64,000 nt of DNA from Motacilla alba alba (taxonomy: Eukaryota > Chordata > Aves > Passeriformes > Motacillidae). The notes under the pieces were generated by a model, which was not told the origin of the DNA, did not search any database, and worked only from the letters and a program-made list of their open reading frames with translations. Of the stretch, positions 11,341-25,222 are shown one piece after another. The stretch covers positions 48,437,652-48,501,651 of the forward strand of contig NC_052017.1 in NCBI RefSeq assembly GCF_015832195.1. Direction: 5' to 3'. Within the stretch, counting starts at the first letter, position 1. Every line of letters starts with the position of its first letter. Position numbers and translations under genes: made by a program.

Positions 11341-13908
11341 GTAGGATAAAGTGTGCATTTTTTGTGTCTGACCTACTTTGAACCCATATAGGGAACATAA
11401 GAGAAATAAAAAGCTATAGTCCAGGAACTTGCTGTAAAGCTATTTCTTCCTTAGCAGTTCTGTTCTTCGGCATTCTCTCTCCCTTGCAATTCCCTGTGGT
11501 TTAATCCTTTTTATATTTCCTTCCTTTTCCAAAAATACCCTCCCATGTTGCCAACAGTTGCCAAAGGCCAATTGTGCTGAAAATAGAGGCTATTACTCTC
11601 AGAGGGAAAAACGAAAGGAGTTGTTTTATCTAACACTGCTAAATTAGCCACGTTTTTCTAAACTGTTTGACAGATTTCATTCTCAGTACATGACACTGAA
11701 CTTCAATCACTAAGTCTCCAATAGGGTAAAAATAGCAGTCAGAAGAAGTTCAGGCCCCTTGGGGTCATCTGTCGTTCATGTTATGGAGGAGTCTAGATGA
11801 ATTTAGAGGAATGAAACAAATAAGGTTCCAAGGAATTTACCCCACAATCAAGGTAAAACTGGAGAGTAATAACTTTTAATTGGAGAACCAGAAAAAAACT
11901 TTTTGGTGGCATTTTAAAAGTGCTTTAGCCTTTTACAAGATTCTACATTACATTTTATAATGCTTTTCCATAACAATGTAATCACAATAGCAAACATATC
12001 CTTTTACATAACAAAAGAGGTTTCCCTGCCCTTCAGAGCTTGCTTACTGAAGACTGAGATTGCTGCACATTACTTTTCAAATTCAGAACTTAATCTCGAA
12101 CCCTCCATCTCCATCCCCCACTTGCAATCTTGAGGAGAAACATTTTGACCGAACAAACTCTGAGTACATTTGCTAGCTCAGTTCACAAGAAAGATGACGT
12201 GTGACAAAATTAAAATCTCACTGAAGTTTGTCTGCCAGAGACAAAGATTCATCTCCTATTGCCAAATTGCCCCTAATACCAAGTCCCATTTCCATATCTG
12301 AAAATCTCTCTTCTAAAAGCTCTGATAACTACTTTGTAAAAGGCAGACAGGTACAAGCTTGCTAACTCCTTGTTATAGTACGGTTTTCTCTCAGAGCCTT
12401 ACCTATCACGCATACCAACCTTTTCTTTCAAATACCATCTTGTATCTTGTGACAGACTTCAGGGTGGATTCACTGAAATAATAGTAATCTTCACTCATAA
12501 CCACATCTGCCACTTTCAACAAAAAAGCAATAAGAAGCACACTCCTTGCCCAAGAATTCATGCAGTTGCAAAGCCTTCATTCCTTAGCACCACAGCATCC
12601 ACTCATTTCACAGCTGTCAGAATGCTTACACCTGACAATCAATACGACTTCATAGATCGAACGTACGATGAAGGTGCTGTGAAGTTTTTCTTACTTCAAT
12701 GCTAGAAAAAGAGGGAACCTTATAAAAACAATAACCACAACGCAAAACCAAAACAAACCTCTGCTGGTTAAACCAACAAATATAACTATAGTCTTGCTGT
12801 TATCTCCTGTAGCCATTACAGAACAGAGTGGCTTACAGAAATAACACACAGTCCCATTGGTACCAATCCCATATTTAGTGTGGGTCCAAAAGTCTCATAC
12901 AAGTCTCATAGCAAAGCTATGGAAAACCAGCAGAGTTGGTTTCAGAGAGCTTACTCCAAGGGTAGGATTCCCTACCCCTTGTCACATAAACGAATATATA
13001 ACCTGTTATATCATAAAATCATCTGCAAAGGAAGCACCAGAGCCATTGGTAAGAACAGCAGCATTTATCAAGATGGCCTTCACTGAACCAAAACTTCATG
13101 AGTTCCAACAGAGGATATTCTCCATTATGATTTCTTTATGGGGTTCTTAAATACTGCAATGATTCAGCACAAAAAGTGAATATCCATCAATATATTTTCT
13201 CAACTGATATGTCTGGGTTGGATAGCTTTAGGTGCTACCCTTTAATTCTTAAGGAGCTTTTCTAACCCTGAAAAAAGTAATTTTTTATACCTATATAAAA
13301 CCCGCCTCTTGTTTTCTTTCTGAAGACTTTTGTAAAGGCTTTGGCAAATTTTTCATTAGGTTGATTAGTAGTAACAGCTCAAAGTTCATTCAATGGTGTT
13401 GCTGAAACATGACTCAAGGTGGTTAAAGAAAATTCAGTACAGGAACAATTAAATTCTATTCACAATTTTTATGCAGAGGAAAGCTGTTGAACGTTCCCTG
13501 CTACTTGATTATACATTACTTCAATGATCCCATTGATTAGGTGACTTTTTCAATCAAGTAAGTGTGTCCATTTTCAACTGTACTTTTCTGTACTTGATGA
13601 TTCTCTCTGTGCTCTGATGCATTTATTTTATTTTAATTGAAGAGGAAGGTTGTTAAAATTCTGGGGAAGTATTTAGACTATATGAATCTTTAACAATGGT
13701 CAGTGATTAGCAAGGCCTTTTACATATTTAATGATGCAGTTTCTGGTAATGATACGCTGTTCACCATGCACATTGAATGTTGAAGTGATTACCTGCATCT
13801 AATATTGTTTTCCTGGTGAATTCAGAGTGATTCGTGCAGTGAGTGGGCATGACAAAACTCAACAATCAGGCTTGCTTTGAGTGACTATTGAAAGGACTGA
13901 GACAACTC
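11341..13908. other. unique non-coding DNA
   Basis: No transposon recognised. It includes a small cluster of four CpGs at 12645-12667, unusual for this CpG-poor window, and homeodomain- and SOX-like words in 13480-13860 that may mark conserved non-coding DNA. Short reading frames here (up to 97 codons at 12857-13150) look like chance. Confidence 0.55.
13480..13860. promoter_or_regulatory. candidate conserved non-coding element
   Basis: Dense in short words typical of developmental enhancers, such as TTGATTA, CATTGATTAG, TTTAATTG, AACAATGG and TTTAATGATG, with little low-complexity sequence. The similarity is only one of style and no target gene is visible. The call is inference. Confidence 0.2.
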
Positions 13909-14131
13909 AGAATCACAGAACAATTTTAGGTTCAAAGGGACATCTGGGAGACACCCAGCTCAACCTTCTGCCCAAAGCAAGGCCAGCTTCAATTTTAGAT
14001 TCTTTTGCTCAGTCTATGGTCTAGTCAACTTCTGTCAAAACTCCTGTACGAAGATTCTGCAATCACTTTGGGCTCTGCTCCAGTATTTGGAGATAATAAT
14101 GGAGAACTATTTTCTTTTTAATCCAGATGAC
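13909..14131 (-). mobile_element. CR1 LINE, 3' fragment (minus strand)
   Basis: Reads as the reverse complement of a CR1 3' end. It opens with AGAATCACAGAACAATTTTA, follows with GGGACATCTGGGAG and CCAGCTCAACCTTCTGCC, and continues through GAAGATTCTGCAATCACTTT to ACTATTTTCTTTTTAATCCA near its right end. Strongly diverged and 5'-truncated, so probably old. The right edge is approximate. Confidence 0.87.
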
Positions 14132-17100
14132 AAGCAGTTAGGCTTTGAAACACTAGCACTCCGCTGAGGCTGGTGAGCCAGCCAGTTTCTCAGCCACCAT
14201 GTAGTCCATACTTACAAGCCATGTCTCCTTGGTTTGACAAAAAGAGTACTGTGAGAAACCACAACAAAAGTCTTGTTATGGTATACGACTTTCGTTTCCC
14301 TTACCTTGTTTGCAAGAGAGACAGTCTGATCCCCCCACAGAAAACAGTCATGTCAGTCAGGTATAATTGGCCATTGTAACACTGATGATAGATGTCCCCA
14401 GTCAGTCCATCATGTACCCAGAGGTGGCTTCTCTAAGGACATAACATGTCATAGCATAAAGGTGACGATATTTGGGTTGTTGTCATTCTTGCCTTTGCTG
14501 AAGATGGGAGAAACATGCACCTTTTTCCTGACATAATCGTCTCTTTTTTTATTTGGAATGCTTTTTTATTTCCCAGCTCTGAAGAATTCTGAAGAGCTCT
14601 TTCCTCCTCACTGCACCCTGCCTCCACTAGTAAATTGCTGTTGAAATAAAAGCAGTGTCTTCTTTCCACCCAACTCTCATATTTTCTTTTTTTCTTTTTT
14701 TTTTTTTTGCTTCATGTTACCTACTGTCTATCACCTATTTATTTCTTTACAACTGCAAAGATGATCTTGTCTTCCCACTACCTAATTTATTTCATCAGTT
14801 AATATTTATCAGGAACAAAACTGCAGTGTTTTCTGTGTGGTATAAGGCCAAATTCAGTAAATGTGCGGGATCTTGGGGCAGAATGGCCTCTCACTGCTCT
14901 GGAAATCTCAGAATCACAGTAATTTAGCCAAAATATTTGCTCTCTGATAAAGCCTAGCCTGATTAAAAACCTAACAGACATACAAAATATCACTTATAGC
15001 CTAAAATAAAAACAGTAATACAAAGCAGCACAGTGTCTATCAATGTTATTTCAGTGCTCAATGTACAGAAAAAGAAGAAAATCAAAATCTTCAGATAATT
15101 TTCTAACAATGCTAGTGAAACACTTGTCATATTATGTATTTAAATCCAGTGCAAAAGAACAGCAGTCTGCTGACTTCTTTCTGTGGCAGCCCCTAGAAAA
15201 GAATAAAACATAATCATTTTTGCCAGCAAGATGGTACTTTGGGGAAAGCAGAATTACATGTGTGATACCCTGATAAATTACTTTTTTCCTGATGAATACT
15301 CTCCTTTCACGTTATAAGACTTGTCTAGAAGCTCCTCTCACCTATACTAAGACCTTGGAAAAAGTTCTGTTTTCACAACCAGCTTTCAGATGAATTACAT
15401 CTGCCTTCCTTGCTATAAGTGCTGTCACCATCTCAAGGATTATCATTCTTTTAAGTCTTAAAAAGTGTTATGCTTTTATAAAGACCAGATTTTTATTTTA
15501 ATAAAGATTCATGCCACAATAATGTCCTATTTGAAAACGTAACATTTGAAATGCATAATTCAAATATATTGAAGGTTGTCTCCTGCGGCTTATACTAAAC
15601 TATCTGACTGATGTTCTGTCCCTGATATCTAATAATCCTTTCAATGGTCAGAAGCTAAACATATTTATTATGTGCCATTGAAATAAAGTCTGTAATTAGA
15701 ACTGAACTTTTATTATGGGTTTCAAACTAAGCAAACAAAGAAAGTTATTTCTGGGTGCATCCTTTCTATGGAAAGAAAAATTCAAATAAACCTCTCACTA
15801 TGTAATCTTAAATTATACTAATTAGACAATTACCTAGTGTAACCTATGACAATATAATTCAGGAAAGACTGCAAGTCTATTGCCAAAACTGTTATGAGGG
15901 AAAACTCTTGAAGGAATAACTTGACACAGGGAAATGATAAGGTTCATTAATTGAGAGAGAGGATTAGGCTGTCTGGGACAGTGCAGATGTAGAGGGGACT
16001 TAATTATTTAAGAGGTTATAAAAAGAGCTCAATCTCTATTACACCCAATTTGCCCCTCTTTAAATTTGCCAGAAGGTATGACAAAGAAAAGATATTGAAA
16101 CTTATAGAAGGAAAGGTCCTAACCCATGGGAAGGAGAACATTCTTCATAATCACAAGAGAAAGACCAAGAGTAACAGTGAGATAATGTACAAATATCTAG
16201 GGAAATTTTTCTCCCAGAATCTTTCAAAATGTAGAAAGCTTGTCATTGCATTATCAGTAGACAGCATAAACAATACGGCACAAAGAAATTAAAATTTATA
16301 AGAATCATAAACATTAAAATATTACATAAGCATATATCACAAACACCTCCTTGTTTTTAGTAGCAATGATGTGTAATAAGTGTGAACATGGTACCCTATC
16401 CTTGGATAACCTCTGAATTTCTCACATAAAACGTGGTCAAGACTTTTATAAATCTGTTCTTTATTCCTATTTGTGATATCAATGCAACCCCATTTCCTTA
16501 AAATATCGTATAAAGCAGAATTTACTGTGCTGCCTTTAAGGTCTTTCAACTATCTAATTCTTTACTTCGCTGTTTCCCAATCTCAGATTTAATTGTATAC
16601 TTTGCTGTGTTCATCTTCAGTGCAATAGTTCCATCTGTCTCTACATCACATCTGTACAACTTACACAGCATATTCCACAATGTCCTCTCATACCTTGTGC
16701 AGTGATGCATGAAGGTACCACGTGGAGCGTCTGACACTTTCCAATTCCATTCCCAGATTCATTACTCCTTTCCACACCAGGATTCTCAGCTCCATGGTCT
16801 CCCAATCCCTCATATAGCCAGGAAAAACACTTCTTTTCATATTTTGCTCTACCATCAGCAATTTAGGAATCCCATCTCGTAGGAAACAATGAGATTAAGC
16901 ACCCAATGCACCTAATTAAAGTCAATTTGGAAAACAAAATTAGAGCTCTCTGAAAATATTTTAAACATCCATGCTAATCACCCTACTGCAAGCAGTGTAA
17001 AGCTTTTATAACTATTAAGAGCTATGAAGCATCATACTGAATAACACAGACTTCCTGAGCATCTTCTGTATCTGTAAAGAAAAAGAAAATCTTTACTGTT

Positions 17101-20100
17101 TTTCTAAGTAATTTATAGTCCTTTCTTCAATCACCTTTTGTTAAAAAATGAAATTATTGAATCTTTTTTAGTTAAGTGTAGTTGCACACAAAGGGTAATG
17201 TCACAGACACCTGACTATAGCACTGAAAAGCCAGTATTTCTAATATTCATACAGAGGCAGAAAACCAAATCTAAACTCCCAGGAGCTTCTGTCAACTAAC
17301 ACTGCAGTTGTATTTTCAGCAAGTCCTTGTATATGTGCTCATACATGAATATGTGCCAACATACACTTACATAAATCCTTCCTTAGTGAAGAGGGAGAGT
17401 GTCTAAAAATTTTCCTTCAGTTTTTCTCTGCCAGCTGGCTGGGTGAGCTGAGGACAGCAGGGAACACACAAGGATTTTAATATTTTAGGGACCTGTCATT
17501 TCAAGGATAAACTTTTCATTGCAGTATTCCAAGAGCCAAAAATGAGATTGGCCCTCATGCACCCAGCAGTCAGAGAAACAAGACCTCAGCAGAACAGCCT
17601 GATCCCTGGCCTGTCCCATAGTTCCACAGCCACAGTGTTGCCCCAGTAAATCCTGATTCTTAGAAGAGTCTTGAAAACTTTTCCCCATATATCCATTTGC
17701 ATGCACAGTCATGGGTCATTCTAGATTAAAGTGTGGAAGTTTATGAGAAATCATGGATTAAGTTTACTGCTATTCCTTTTAAAGTATAGTTAAGAGGACT
17801 GGCCCATAGGTCTGCCATTAACAAAAGATCTTTCCTGATCACAGAACATATTTAAACGGCAAATTGTGATCATAACATGGACAGTGGAGCTAGTTCAAAC
17901 CCCTCTAGCACCTACTGGTTCCTAAAACAATGCAATAGTACCCTTGTGGTGCAATGGCCAAGGAAAGATGTACTGCTAAAATGTAACATGAAAAGATAGA
18001 TATATCTATTTCAGGATCATTTTGGAATCTGGCAGATCACTGCTTGGATGCACAGGGATTTTGCTGCTTTGGTTTGATCCATCTCAGGTACCTCTGCATG
18101 ATCCTTACTTGCATAGTGCAGACATTCTGAAAAAAAGCTGCTGTGTAGGACATTGAAAGAATGAAAGCTCAGAGAACTGAGTTGACTGCTAGGCGCAGAT
18201 TTCAAGCCTAAACAGGATCCTAACTGGCTAGTTTGAGACCACTTCTGAGAAAGGCATCCACCTTTTGGAAGTCAGTGATGACAGCTGAAAGAGACAGACT
18301 GACTCGAAGTCAGAAGGTCAGTAGTTTGGATGAGACCACTGTTAAATGAGGTAAAGATCCAGGCTGTTTGTTAAATTAATTTTAAATTGTTCTAAAGGTT
18401 TTACTCATTTAATCAGATGGTTTTCAAATAGCTTTCAGTGAATTCTTCAGCAAAAAAATTCGTATCCACTGGTAAAGCAAACCATTTGCAATTTTCATTA
18501 AAGATTTACTTATGCTCCCTTGTGCTGAGCAGTTATCAATTCTGATTAAAAAATCCTTTACTTTTAGTGACATGATGAAATGGAGTCTCAACAGACCATC
18601 TGCACAAAAGGACAGCATTACAGCTTCTAACTTTCTAGCAGAAACTTCAGGGAAAGCTCTAACCTCAGATTATGCAACACATGAGACTGCAGCCTGTCTC
18701 AGAAAGATTGCCACACTGGAATATTTGAAGCAGCTTTAGATCAACACAGGAAACTGGAAGGTTACAGCCATGAAGCACTCTTGCTTAATGAAAGTCTCAT
18801 TTTAATATTTGAGTTTGTTTTGAAACAGCTCAGTATCCTTAGATGAAAACAGTATTGTTTTGAAGGGTCTGGATTCAGAACTCACTCCTTCAAATCCATT
18901 TAAATCAGTTACTGCAACATGCTGTTTAGAAGAAGACATCTTAGAAGTTGGAATTTTCCAGAACCTAGGTACAGGCGATCAGGAACCTGCTGGGGGCACC
19001 TCAAAGCCAGCAGAAGTCTACAAACCAGACATCCCACATTTGGACATGTACTGCAACTACCGCATTATAGTATAGTAAAGTATGAACCTACATTCAGGAA
19101 AGTTTTAAACAAATGGCTCAATCCTATTTGTATATTTTAAATCCCACACCTTTTCCATGATATATTTTATGGATCTTGCCTCACGGTGTTGTACACAGAG
19201 ACTCAAAGTTCAAAACATTCATTCCTTGTTCTACAGAGCATAGCAAACAGGTACCACTACCCTAGTGCTTGATAAACTTCAGAATATATTATTTCCAGAG
19301 TACGTGGTCTCAGTGAGCACAGTTAATGGCCAAAATGAATGTATTATTCTGATAAGTAATCTCAGCTGTGTTAGACAAACATAGCTGAAAATTTCCATGA
19401 AAAGACAGTCAGAAAGATGTTACTACCTTCTCACTAGTCCAACCTGAGAAAAATAGGGCTGCATAAGGTTGGTCTCAAAAAAGCTGCAGTGTGATGACAA
19501 TATGTGTTTCATTACCGTAAAAATTTCTGTCATGTTTGGGGGTTGTTTGCTTCTTTTGCAGAAAACACAGTCACTTAATGATAAAATCAGGGTTTTGCCC
19601 CAAGGAGGACAAAACCTAAGTATGGTGAATGAGAAAAATGCAGGTCAGACCCATAATCTCCGTCACTCTACCTATATTGTAAACTATTTACATATTTATC
19701 ATTTATTTTATTATTTTCCAATGGATTTATTCCTGCTGCCAAAACTGCCAAGGTAGTTGTGAGAGTCATGGGATCAATACTGTCAAACACCCAAAAAACT
19801 CACATTCAATTTCTGGGTCTCCGCATGTATGACAATGTACACAGACTTGCACAAACACTTCTCAACTGCATATCAAGCATTTACTTTTGAAAATCCTGCT
19901 TATAAATTAGAAGACCACAAGGCACCAAATTAGCAAAAAGCATGAAGGGCATTGTAGGAGAGAGGGAATCTTTGCTACTCCTGGGCAACTGCTAATAAAA
20001 CAAAGGATTAGCAACAAAGCCAGGCATTTCTTTGCTTATTCCCTCTACACAGGCACTTGTTACTTAGAGGAAATTAAAAGGAAATCTTACATGCTGCAGA

Positions 20101-21935
20101 GTTTGTTCAATATACCTGCGAACATCTAACATCAGACCCACTGCTCCTATCCATGGTGGTAAAATAAATCTCTTCTAAAAGTCAAGAGCAGGCTGGTGAC
20201 AGAGAGCTGCTGTTTCCTGGATCTGTGAAAAGATTCAGAGAGGCTAAATATATTTGTAGGTTTTGAAGTGGGGCGGGATCTACAGATGGGAGCTTTCACG
20301 TGACAGTGTATCTAGGCAAAGACTGACACCCATTGTTCAGGAAACAGAGGAGAGCCAAGATAAATAGATTATAATATACTTTTAAAATTTTTCTGAAAGC
20401 ACATAATTCCTATAAGACCTCTATTGCTTTGTTCCTTTTTGTCTGCTTTCTGCTTGTTACATTAATTCACAGTGTCTAGCCTTTGCTGCTTTCTCTCAGT
20501 CCATGGTACCGAGGATTACCTGGTTTCTGTTTTTATCTTCTGTAGTTTTGAAATATAATCAAAGCAGAGACATTTTGTTTCAACAGCATCAACATGATTT
20601 AGGCTGCAGTATTTGTCCCTCAAGATAGATATTCAGACTCCCAAACCTCCTGCAGCCAGGCAGATCAAAAGAGGAAACAGGAAGAAGGGGGAAGGTATGA
20701 GAAAAGTAAGTAATTTTGTTCAAAATTTGGAAACAAAGAACAAAAAAAATATATCAAAAAAGTCTCAGATTTGATATATAACTTTAACTTTGCAAGTGCA
20801 ATATTAGCTGGCAGAGTTGTTTTCTAAGCAACACAGTTTCAAGATTTCAGCAGAGTTTTACAAGAGATAATGAAAATAACAATTAAAAAACCTATTCCAT
20901 GCATATAGGAAAGACATTTAGTACATCCTAACTTAAAATCAAATAGGGAGTTTTTGGGTTTGTGGTTTTTAGGTTTTTTTTATAAAAAGACAATAACATA
21001 TCTCCCCTTTAAATAGGAAAAGGTTTAATTCTTTTCAATCATTATAAGCACCTAAACAGTCAAGTAAAATTCCAGCCCAGAAAAAAATAAAATCTTGTAG
21101 AGAATTTGCCTTCCTAGAGAAAAGATTTTCATTCAGTACATTTCCACTTGCTTCCCCCTCCTTTACTCTGCACTATCATCTTCATTCTCAGTAGACAGTT
21201 AAATCTCAACTACATGCTCATCAATGGTACAAGGAATCAGCTAGAATAATTTGAGGACAAAAAAATGTCAATGCACTATGCTTTGATTTCTCCCCAGGGT
21301 AGCTAAACACTCACAGACTTCTTCAGTAGCTGTCTCAGCCCCATAGTAACAAAATTAAAAACTAAAAAACGGACTTCAAAGTTCCAAAGTCTGGTTTCTT
21401 TTATTTTTTTTTCAGCAACAGGCCAGTCTATGCTGCATGATTAATAAAAAAGGCTTTTGGGGGTATTTTTTGATTCTTCTTCTTTGTGGTGCTGTGGTCA
21501 TTGGCTGGTTGGTTGGTTTTGGGGAGGGATGCTTGCTTTTTGCAAAAACTCTTAACATTTCCTGCACACCAAGTTTCTAACCAGTCAGTCTAAGGTTTCC
21601 TTCAAAGTGTTGGGTTTGTTTCTTGGTTTAAGTTCTAATGCCAAGTACTTGAAAATGTGGACATCATTAGCCAGACACACCTTTTCTTGATACTCGGTTT
21701 GGCAAGTAAGGCATTCCTTCATTTCCATTTGAGCAGTCCTCTGCTTCGTATCCATTTAAAGAACAAAGGTACAGAAATCTGCTAAGCCAAGGTCTGTATT
21801 GGCAAATGTAGAGAAGAAAGAACTATACTTAAAATGTGTGCAACATATGGAAGAATGCAACCAGACATCTCAGCTGCTCCTTCTTGATCAAACATAGCCA
21901 GTAACACAACAGCCCCCATCTGACCTGCATGATCC
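14132..21935. other. unique non-coding DNA, nothing recognised
   Basis: Nearly 8 kb of AT-rich sequence with a T-run near 14690-14708 and poly-A/T patches. Reading frames are short (at most 95 codons) and lack recognisable domains. No CR1, LTR or RNA gene was recognised by eye. Confidence 0.55.
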
Positions 21936-22381
21936 TGATGCCTTGAGAGGCTACCTAGAACAGAGACTGGACAGTGTTATAAGAATAAAGTAGGCATTTA
22001 TTAAAAAGGCTTTTGAAGGATGCACCCTGGGCAGTACAAGAGCCTGGCCATGGGTCTAACCAAGATGGACCCAAGATGGACTCAGAGTCATGAGTTTTCA
22101 TGCTTTTGAAAGTTTTGGTCCATTTAAATATTGGGGTTAATTGTCCAATTACACTTCAGGTTATGAAATAACATCCTCCCAGACTGCTCTTCTCAATTCA
22201 ATGTTGTTTAAACTTTTTGGGCCTGAAGCTGCAACAGTGTCCTGGTTCTCAAACTGGAAAAGGATTGTTTTGTCCCATTGAACCGTGAAGAGAACTTGCT
22301 AACACTTTATATGAAGTTCAGAGTTATATACTAATGCAGTACAGAATCTGGAAAATATGAAGGCTAAAACTTAGGGCATCA
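21936..22381 (-). mobile_element. passerine-type ERV LTR (minus strand)
   Basis: Plus-strand ends are TGATGCCTTGAG and TTAGGGCATCA, an inverted-repeat pair expected for LTR termini. Read on the minus strand it begins TGATGCCC and carries AATAAA at 22002-21997. The body contains stretches I recognise from a common songbird LTR: CAGTACAAGAGCCTGGCCAT, the AAGATGGACCCAAGATGG part near 22063, and ATATTGGGGTTAATTGTCCA. It differs in sequence from the ERVL-like LTRs elsewhere in the window. I cannot assign the ERV class with confidence. No exact target-site duplication is visible. Confidence 0.85.
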
Positions 22382-22402
22382 TGCCTGCTTCCCCCCCAGA
22401 GT
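22382..22402 (-). other. possible polypurine tract of an ERV 3' end
   Basis: On the minus strand the bases immediately upstream of the LTR read CTCTGGGGGGGAAGCAGGCA, a purine-rich stretch where a retroviral polypurine tract would lie. If real, the LTR is a 3' LTR and some internal sequence may continue to the right of 22402. Confidence 0.35.
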
Positions 22403-24508
22403 TAGAGCAGTTACTTCTGCAGCTCAACCTGTGGAGATCCATGCTGCAATATTAAAAATTCAGAGCTCAAGATCATCCTCTGGAGGTAGATTTCAAGGAA
22501 AGGGCACCGATTGCACAGTGAAAAAGGTAAAAACAAGTGTATGATGTTCTAACTCCCATAGGCATAAATTATATCTGAAAGCCATGTTAAACTATCATTG
22601 CAGCTGTAAAATCAGGGGTAAAAAATTAGGAATTATCCATACTAAACCTTTGTCATTGTGTAATCCCATGATCACATGTCATTTTCCTGTCATAGTAATG
22701 GATTCATGCAAAACCCCTGTTCATTCCCCAGCCACGAATCTGCTATTTTGTAATTTTTGGGTACTTAGTTTCATAACCTGGGTAAGGCTTCTTTACCACA
22801 CTGCTTGCTCACAATCACATTTACATTGCCAGGCTGGAGGTGCATTAGGGACAGCAGTTCAGCCCATCTACATAAAGCAAGCATGCTTACATATAGTGCT
22901 ACTTGGAGCAGCCATATGGGAGTCAATGTGTTTGATTTTAAATGCATGAAATATTGACACGCTTTGCTCCTCCAGCACCTGCTGCTGACTGAGCTATGCA
23001 CAAGCAGGGCCACAGGAGCTACCCTCTCAAGAGTAAGTAATGTATGATGACAACTCAGCAGTCACCAGCCAAAGAAAGGAGTGAGATGAGCAAGGGGACT
23101 AAGAAGGACAATTACTTCAGCCAGAAAAATAAGCAGAGCAAGAAAAAAAAGGAAGACATTCAAAACTCAATTTTCGGGCCCCACAAAAGCTCTGTGTGTA
23201 CCACAATTGTCCTTTTTTTGAGCTCTGAGAGTTAAACTTGCAGAATCTGTAAATTCATTGATGAAACCAAAGATGTTAGGGAGGGGAGGAAGGGTGTGGA
23301 AGAAGGAACAACAGGAGAGGGATGATACTGTGCTCACCCATTCCCAACAGCACAAATCACAGAACTTGCCTGAATAAACCTACCAGAATTCTTTGTACTA
23401 TATTTCACAATAGGGTCTTTAGGAGCCTATGTCATTCCTATTTTTTTCTAACATTGCTTCTACTAATTTAATTTATAGCACAGTGCTTGATGAATTAAGA
23501 AAACAGCTGATTAAAAATTTTAAAAGTACTAAGTTTGAGTACAGAAACACATACAAACAAAATCATTTATACAGATACTTCATCAATTTTCACATATTCC
23601 CCCTTTCAGGGTAGGGTTCATGCCCTATCTGAATTCCTGGTCTACCAACAAGGACATGTATTTTTTTAAAATTATATATATTTACTGTGACTTGGAAGTA
23701 ATATATTCTTCACAAGGTTTTGAAAGCAACATTTGCTTCTCATTCCCATGGCTCACACTTGATTGTACTGGCAGGAAGTCAAGACTCACAAAGCAGCCTC
23801 CTGTCTAATCAAAATTAATATACAGTAATAATTGGAAGGGCACTGGAACAAAACACTGAATAGTGCCAATAAGTAGCAAATATCACACTGAGTGCAACGT
23901 GTATGTTTTAGAAAGAGCTGGGGAATGCAGCTTTACTCTCTGTGTCAGAGCAGCAGGCTTCTTTTCTGAACAGGAGCAAGAAAAATGGCTTTAATGCCTG
24001 TCCTTCCATGGCAGACTGCTGACTCACAGGAGAGGGTGTCAGTGAGGCAGGCAGCAAACACATATGGGGGGCCTGGGGCAGTGAGAAAATGCAAAACTCT
24101 GTGCGCATGTGAGCGTGCATGTGTAATGAAGTGCTCTAAGGAATAAAACTAGAACAATTGTCTTCTGCTTTAAGGATTGGTTGAACTATTTTTTTGCATT
24201 TATGATATACACTAGAACGACAGCTCCCAACACTGAGCAGCTCTGTCTCTCCAAAGGGGAAGGTCAAAGTCCACTGGAGAGGTGGTCCATGACACAAGAG
24301 GTGTAGCCAAAGCCAGTAGTACCACCAGTGTGCAGCAGCCTTGATCTTGAGGAACTCCTACCCTCAGTTACATAAAGAATTAGCAACCTCGACTGAAAAA
24401 GAAAAAAAAGGCTCTTTTCCTGATTGCTGAAAAGATGGGAAAGGTGCCTCCAAGTTTCCAACAGGCTATATCCCAAAGCCTTAGTGTTTTACATTAACCC
24501 AGCTTTGT
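22403..24508. other. unclassified non-coding DNA
   Basis: The first 150 or so bases may be ERV 3' internal sequence. The longest single reading frame in the window (121 codons, 22584-22949, plus) lies here, but it shows no recognised domain. The remainder looks unique. Confidence 0.5.
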
Positions 24509-24552
24509 AAGAAAGCTTATGATCCTGATTAAGAAAGCTTAATATCCTGATC
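24509..24552. repeat. tandem duplication of a 22-base unit
   Basis: AAGAAAGCTT plus ATGATCCTGATT (24509-24530) is followed at once by AAGAAAGCTT plus AATATCCTGATC (24531-24552). The two adjacent copies differ at a few positions. This is a local duplication that has begun to diverge. Confidence 0.85.
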
Positions 24553-25139
24553 ATTGATCCTTCTCCCTTCTCAAGGGTGTGAGTCCTCTCAGGATGTTAA
24601 TGATGTAACAAAATTTTATTAAAAGTGAGAGAATTAATGCAGTGGTAACTGTTACTCAGATGAAATATTCCTTCATGAAAAAGGACAAACAAAAACAAAA
24701 CCAAGATGGAGACTGTTAATAAAATATGCCACTCTCTATGAAGGTGCCGAACCTGCTTTTGTTTGTTTGTTTGTTTTGCTTGCTTTCTTTTTATTTTCCC
24801 AGAAAAATTAAATGAGCTATTTTGAAGTTCTGGATAGAGACTTAGAAAATATTTCAAGAGTTGATTAATCAAACAGTCCAGTCAGTTCTATAGCCTGTAT
24901 CAAATAACTCACTTCAGCAAACCTTGCAAAGTCATCAATGAGACATTTGCACCAAGCACAAGGCTGCAATGCACAGCTGTGGGTTTGGGAGCAGGACAGA
25001 TGAAGGAATGAAATCTGATGACAAAGAAATAAATATAGCAATGTGCATGAAGTACAGTTGTCCATTTTCTTACATGTGTTTCAATAAAAGTGGGAAAGTA
25101 TTCAGAGAGGTCTCTCAAGAAAAATTGAATGAACAAACA
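24553..25139. other. unique non-coding DNA, nothing recognised
   Basis: AT-rich, with a short (GTTT)n run near 24760-24776. No coding or transposon signal. Confidence 0.55.
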
Positions 25140-25222
25140 TACACAAAAAAAAAAAAATCAACCAAAAAAACAGACAAACCCCCCCCCCCAAAAACCAAAC
25201 AAAACCCCCAACAAACCACAGT
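25140..25222. repeat. A/C-rich low-complexity tract
   Basis: Runs of A and C such as A13, C11 and CCAAACAAAACCCCC. Such AAAC/CCAA tracts are common in bird genomes. The lysine- and proline-rich peptide it encodes in one frame is an artefact. Confidence 0.92.

Noticed and set aside
10769..11348. GGATA on both sides of the LTR considered as a target-site duplication
   Set aside because: The copies do not abut canonical TG..CA ends, and the left side should be proviral interior, not host DNA, if this is a 3' LTR.
22584..22949. 121-codon plus-strand reading frame, the longest in the window
   Set aside because: No recognisable domain, no start context or splice context that stands out, and frames of this size occur by chance in 64 kb. 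Part may be ERV flank.
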